From Tetragonia tetragonoides (lineage: Eukaryota; Streptophyta; Magnoliopsida; Caryophyllales; Aizoaceae): a stretch of 64,000 bases of DNA. Below are positions 60,783 to 64,000 of this stretch, one piece after another. Location of the stretch: the NCBI GenBank assembly GCA_038025085.1, contig CM076152.1:27407501-27471500 (forward strand), in the 5' to 3' direction. Position numbers and translations under genes: made by a program. The notes beneath the pieces were generated by a model, which worked only from the letters and a program-made list of their open reading frames with translations, did not search any database and was not told the DNA's origin. Position 1 is the stretch's first letter. Every line of letters starts with the position of its first letter.

Positions 60783-62334
60783 TGGTACGTGTCGTTAGGT
60801 GTACTAAATTAAACATTATTTCTACCACCTAAATATAAAAAACAAATAATATAGGGCAAATAAGGATCGATTCCACGAGGAGATAGTCTAATTCCTAATT
60901 CGAAAGTCTAATCTACTATACAATATTCACAGTAGTTGGAGGTTTTAAATGAGTGATATCTAAACTTAAAGAACTAAATTAACTAACACTAATAGTAACA
61001 TATGAAACAAGCATCACTCAAATACTTAGAAATAATCATTTATTAGCTAACAAACATCGAACCGTGCTTGAGAAATTCATTAGTATTAACGAAAGGTAAC
61101 CTGTAGAGTACTTACTAAGAAGACTCCCTATCTTTCCATACTTTTAATCAAACCTGAACTAAGCCTAGGTCGATTCTAAACCAAACTAATCAACGCAAAT
61201 ATGTCGCAAATTACGAAGATCAATTTAGAAGCAATAGTCACTAGAAAGACCTCAATTATCCTAATAAACTTAAACACTAAGTTCAATCAGATCAGATTAT
61301 ACTCCTAACTCAAATCATGGCCATATCGCAAGATAAATCTAAGCTAGTACTACTAATATTGAATGATTTAAACTAAGCCAAATCACACAAGTAGCTATAA
61401 TTCACCAACTTTATCAAGAAAGATAACAATCAAAACAAAGCTGTAAACTTGAAATTAAGAACGAATATAATCTGAATTTCATCAATACTATAAACTACCA
61501 AGCAAAACTCAACCAATGTTTGAGCAATAATTCAAGTCTAAAACTGAAAATATGAAATTCTAAGTACACAAAATAACAATGATAATCTGGAAAAGATAAC
61601 TAGAGTAGTCAATTAAAAAGGGAAGAACTTATTGATATGAACCGAGAAATCGTTGCTTGCTTCGGATTCGACTCCTCTGGACAAGACCGGACACTCCACC
61701 CCTTAGATAGGTAGACTAAGCTCCACCCGAAGGCTTCCTTCACCTTCCAATCGACCCTCTGGCTTCCTTCCAGTTCTCACCACTCAATTGTGTTTGCTTT
61801 ATCAATTGTAATCTGTGAGCTTGGATGATTCGAATTGAGAACTGGAGCAAAGCTTTTATACTGGACAAAACCCTAACCGTGTGGGTATTGGGATAGAATT
61901 TTGTTCCCTTAAAATACTGAAGAGGATAGAAGAAATCAATTGCCATAGTTTTCTGGTTGTAAATGGCAATCTCAACTGAATGGGAACTGAATTCCGAGCC
62001 GTTGATGGACTCTTGTGCTACTCTGTAGATTCTCTCTCCTCTGAGCGTTTTATGTGGCTCTGTCTCTTGAGAATGAAAGTCCTTTGCTTTTGATCTATTT
62101 ACTCAAACGTGTTTCCCTTGCTGATGGTGTAATTGGGCTTGATAGTGGCTGACCACTTGGAATTGCCATCTAACAAAATAAATTAGTAATTAGGCTAATT
62201 AACACATAAATAAATAAACTAAGTTAATTTGGATCCATTAATAGTAAAGTTAATAAAACAGTAAAATAATAATCAAAGTATAATAAAAGGGTCTAAATTA
62301 GGGGACTAAACTATAGATAAAGAGACACTTATCA
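60783..62334 (-). mobile_element. Athila-like 3' LTR
   Basis: In minus sense it starts TGATAAGTGTCTC right after a polypurine tract and ends about CGACACGTACCA (60783), about 1.55 kb. A TATA box TATAAAAG lies at 61853-61860 (minus). The start TGATAAGTG after GTGTGGGGGAATT is the signature of Athila-type elements. The other LTR and target duplication lie outside the window or cannot be checked. The 68-residue minus ORF is not a gene. Confidence 0.7.
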
Positions 62335-62347
62335 AATTCCCCCACAC
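62335..62347 (-). promoter_or_regulatory. Polypurine tract of the Athila-like element
   Basis: GTGTGGGGGAATT on minus, directly before the LTR start. Confidence 0.8.
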
Positions 62348-64000
62348 TTAGCTCTTTGTCGCCCTCGACCAAAGTAAAACAAAACTAAAAACTAACTAGA
62401 CAATGCAAATGCGAATGTAACTTATCCACCACCTATCAACTCAATGAACAATGACAGCAAGAAAAACACACAGACCAGACAGAATATTATATATTTTTTC
62501 TTTTCAAAACAGACACAAGAAACTTACCAAAGAACCTGGAACACAAATAACAGAATATATAGACACAAACACGAGCAAATTAACAATGACCTAGATCAAA
62601 GACTCTCTTGAACATTCCTTTTGATAAGACAATCTGCAATGAAAAACTAAGTAAACACAATAGGTCCCTCACAAGTTATGTGTTTACTCTCATGTGTTTA
62701 AGGGGTACCAATGTAACACTCAATTCAACCTTTTTGAAGAAATACTACCATAAGCTTGCTTGTCCATCTCATCTCCATTGCTTAGATCATATGCAAAACA
62801 TAAATCAAGAGGACTTTCATTAAGGTTGTAATGGGGCTAGGGTGAAAAAGGTGAGAAAATATTTGGGTTATGGCGGTAAAAACCCTAAGACTAGTAGAGC
62901 AAAGCAGCACCACAACTCGAACTTGATAAACTTCATACTTTTTGCTACTTGCAACACTCGATTAAAGAACTTCATAATTGAATAACCTGGGAAATTTATT
63001 GCTCTAAATTTTTTGCATCATTGAATGACCCATGTAGCGAGCTTTCGACCAATGACTCCTAATCCATTCGGACTAAGGCATTAGGTATTAAAGAATACCC
63101 CTCGGACCTAATTACTCGAGTCATCCAACAAGTAACAAACACATCACGTACATATTCGGGCAAAAATATAAGTATTTTCCTTTTTTGGAACTTCAAACAC
63201 CACATTTTGAAACTTTGTTTCTTTCATTCTTCATACTTTGACACGAACAATTCACCTCTTCACGGACTCAGAAAACTTCAAATGTTCTACTAATCTTTGG
63301 GATAGGTAATTCACTTGGTTTTTCGAGTTATAGTTCATATAATGAGGTAAATCAAAAATCATATTCGGCCAAATAAGCACAAAGTGGTTCACTAATGGAA
63401 TAATGTCAAGGGTAAGCTTTTTGGCTCATGTGGTGGTATAAAGTCCTAGGTGCCTCTATCATATTCATGTATTTGTACAATCAATGCAACCTCAATGAGT
63501 ATTAAAAGCAAGTTCTAGAGTATTAACTTCAAATGGTGAACAATCACACACAAGAAAGAATGAAATTTATATCAAGAATGGATCATTAAAAGGCTCAAAT
63601 TCTCACAAGGTTTGTGACCTACCAATGTTTACAAGTTCCCCTTTGCAAAGAGACACTTAACTAAGAAACATTCAAGAGATAACAACTAACCAAAACACGA
63701 AGATGCAAGAAAGAAATAATTCCTACTATCTAGTCACTTATCTAATAGCTTGGTGGTAGCTGACTAATGCAAACAAACCTACTAATGCAGCTAAAGATAA
63801 CTAAATGCAAATTGTTTTTTTTTTTTTTTGTCTTTTATAATGAACTAAAAGTACTGAATGTAGATTACAGACACAGACAAAAGATGACAGATTAACAGCA
63901 ACAGCAGAAAATTCTCATGTAGACCAGAAAACAGCACCAACAGAAAACAACACCAACAGAAAACAGCAGCTCAGAATGCTCAAAACAACCCAGATTTTAG
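62348..64000 (-). mobile_element. Internal 3' region of the Athila-like element
   Basis: Noncoding A/C-rich (plus) sequence without long frames, consistent with the 3' part of an Athila-type internal region between env-like gene and LTR. It has a T run near 63811-63829 and CAGAAAACAGCACCAA repeats near 63925-63970. It continues past the window. Confidence 0.5.

Overview
This window is plant nuclear DNA, almost certainly from a flowering plant and probably a eudicot. It is AT-rich and built almost entirely of nested transposable elements. The elements are plant-specific types: Ty3/gypsy elements of Tat/Ogre-like, Tekay-like (chromovirus) and Athila-like kinds, a CACTA DNA transposon end, a hAT MITE and L1-type LINEs. 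I found no intact cellular gene and no RNA gene. The species cannot be named from the sequence.

Layout: 1-467 two tandem 291-bp repeat units; 480-2037 right end of a CACTA transposon carrying a solo Tat LTR (561-1850); 2038-3672 a possible LTR holding a GA microsatellite; about 3912-8545 a decayed L1-type LINE with an RNase H domain (+); 9097-14064 a tandem chain of Tekay-like LTRs separated by tiny internal regions; 14070-57365 one large Tat/Ogre-like element (+), inserted in the last LTR of that chain, which resumes at 57366; 57844-60200 mostly unassigned; 60200-60700 a LINE tail (-); 60783-62334 an Athila-like 3' LTR (-) with its internal region running to the window end.

The Tat element is about 14.3 kb once insertions are removed. 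It has, in order, 5' LTR, PBS, gag, protease, two extra zinc-knuckle modules, no reverse transcriptase or RNase H, integrase, then two tandem antisense genes on the minus strand, short tandem arrays and the 3' LTR. The upstream antisense gene (aORF1) is a multi-exon plant-mobile-domain-like gene starting at 47185 and ending at 23594. The second (aORF2, 23038-21710) resembles the family annotated in plants as DUF7745. Five elements lie inside the Tat element: a hAT MITE (15254-15731), a Tekay-like large retrotransposon derivative with 3-kb LTRs (25034-37322, itself carrying a LINE at 28829-31826), a gag-only Tat relative in opposite orientation (37884-46606) and two solo LTRs (47218-50575 and 52417-56577). 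Target-site duplications support each step, and the aORF1 reading frame rejoins across two of the insertions.

The most interesting candidate system is the Tat element's antisense gene pair. GC-rich palindromes built on GCCGCTAGCGGC lie roughly 75-95 bp upstream of the TATA boxes of the Tat LTRs and of aORF2, and a cluster also lies upstream of aORF1. This suggests a shared control element for sense and antisense transcription.
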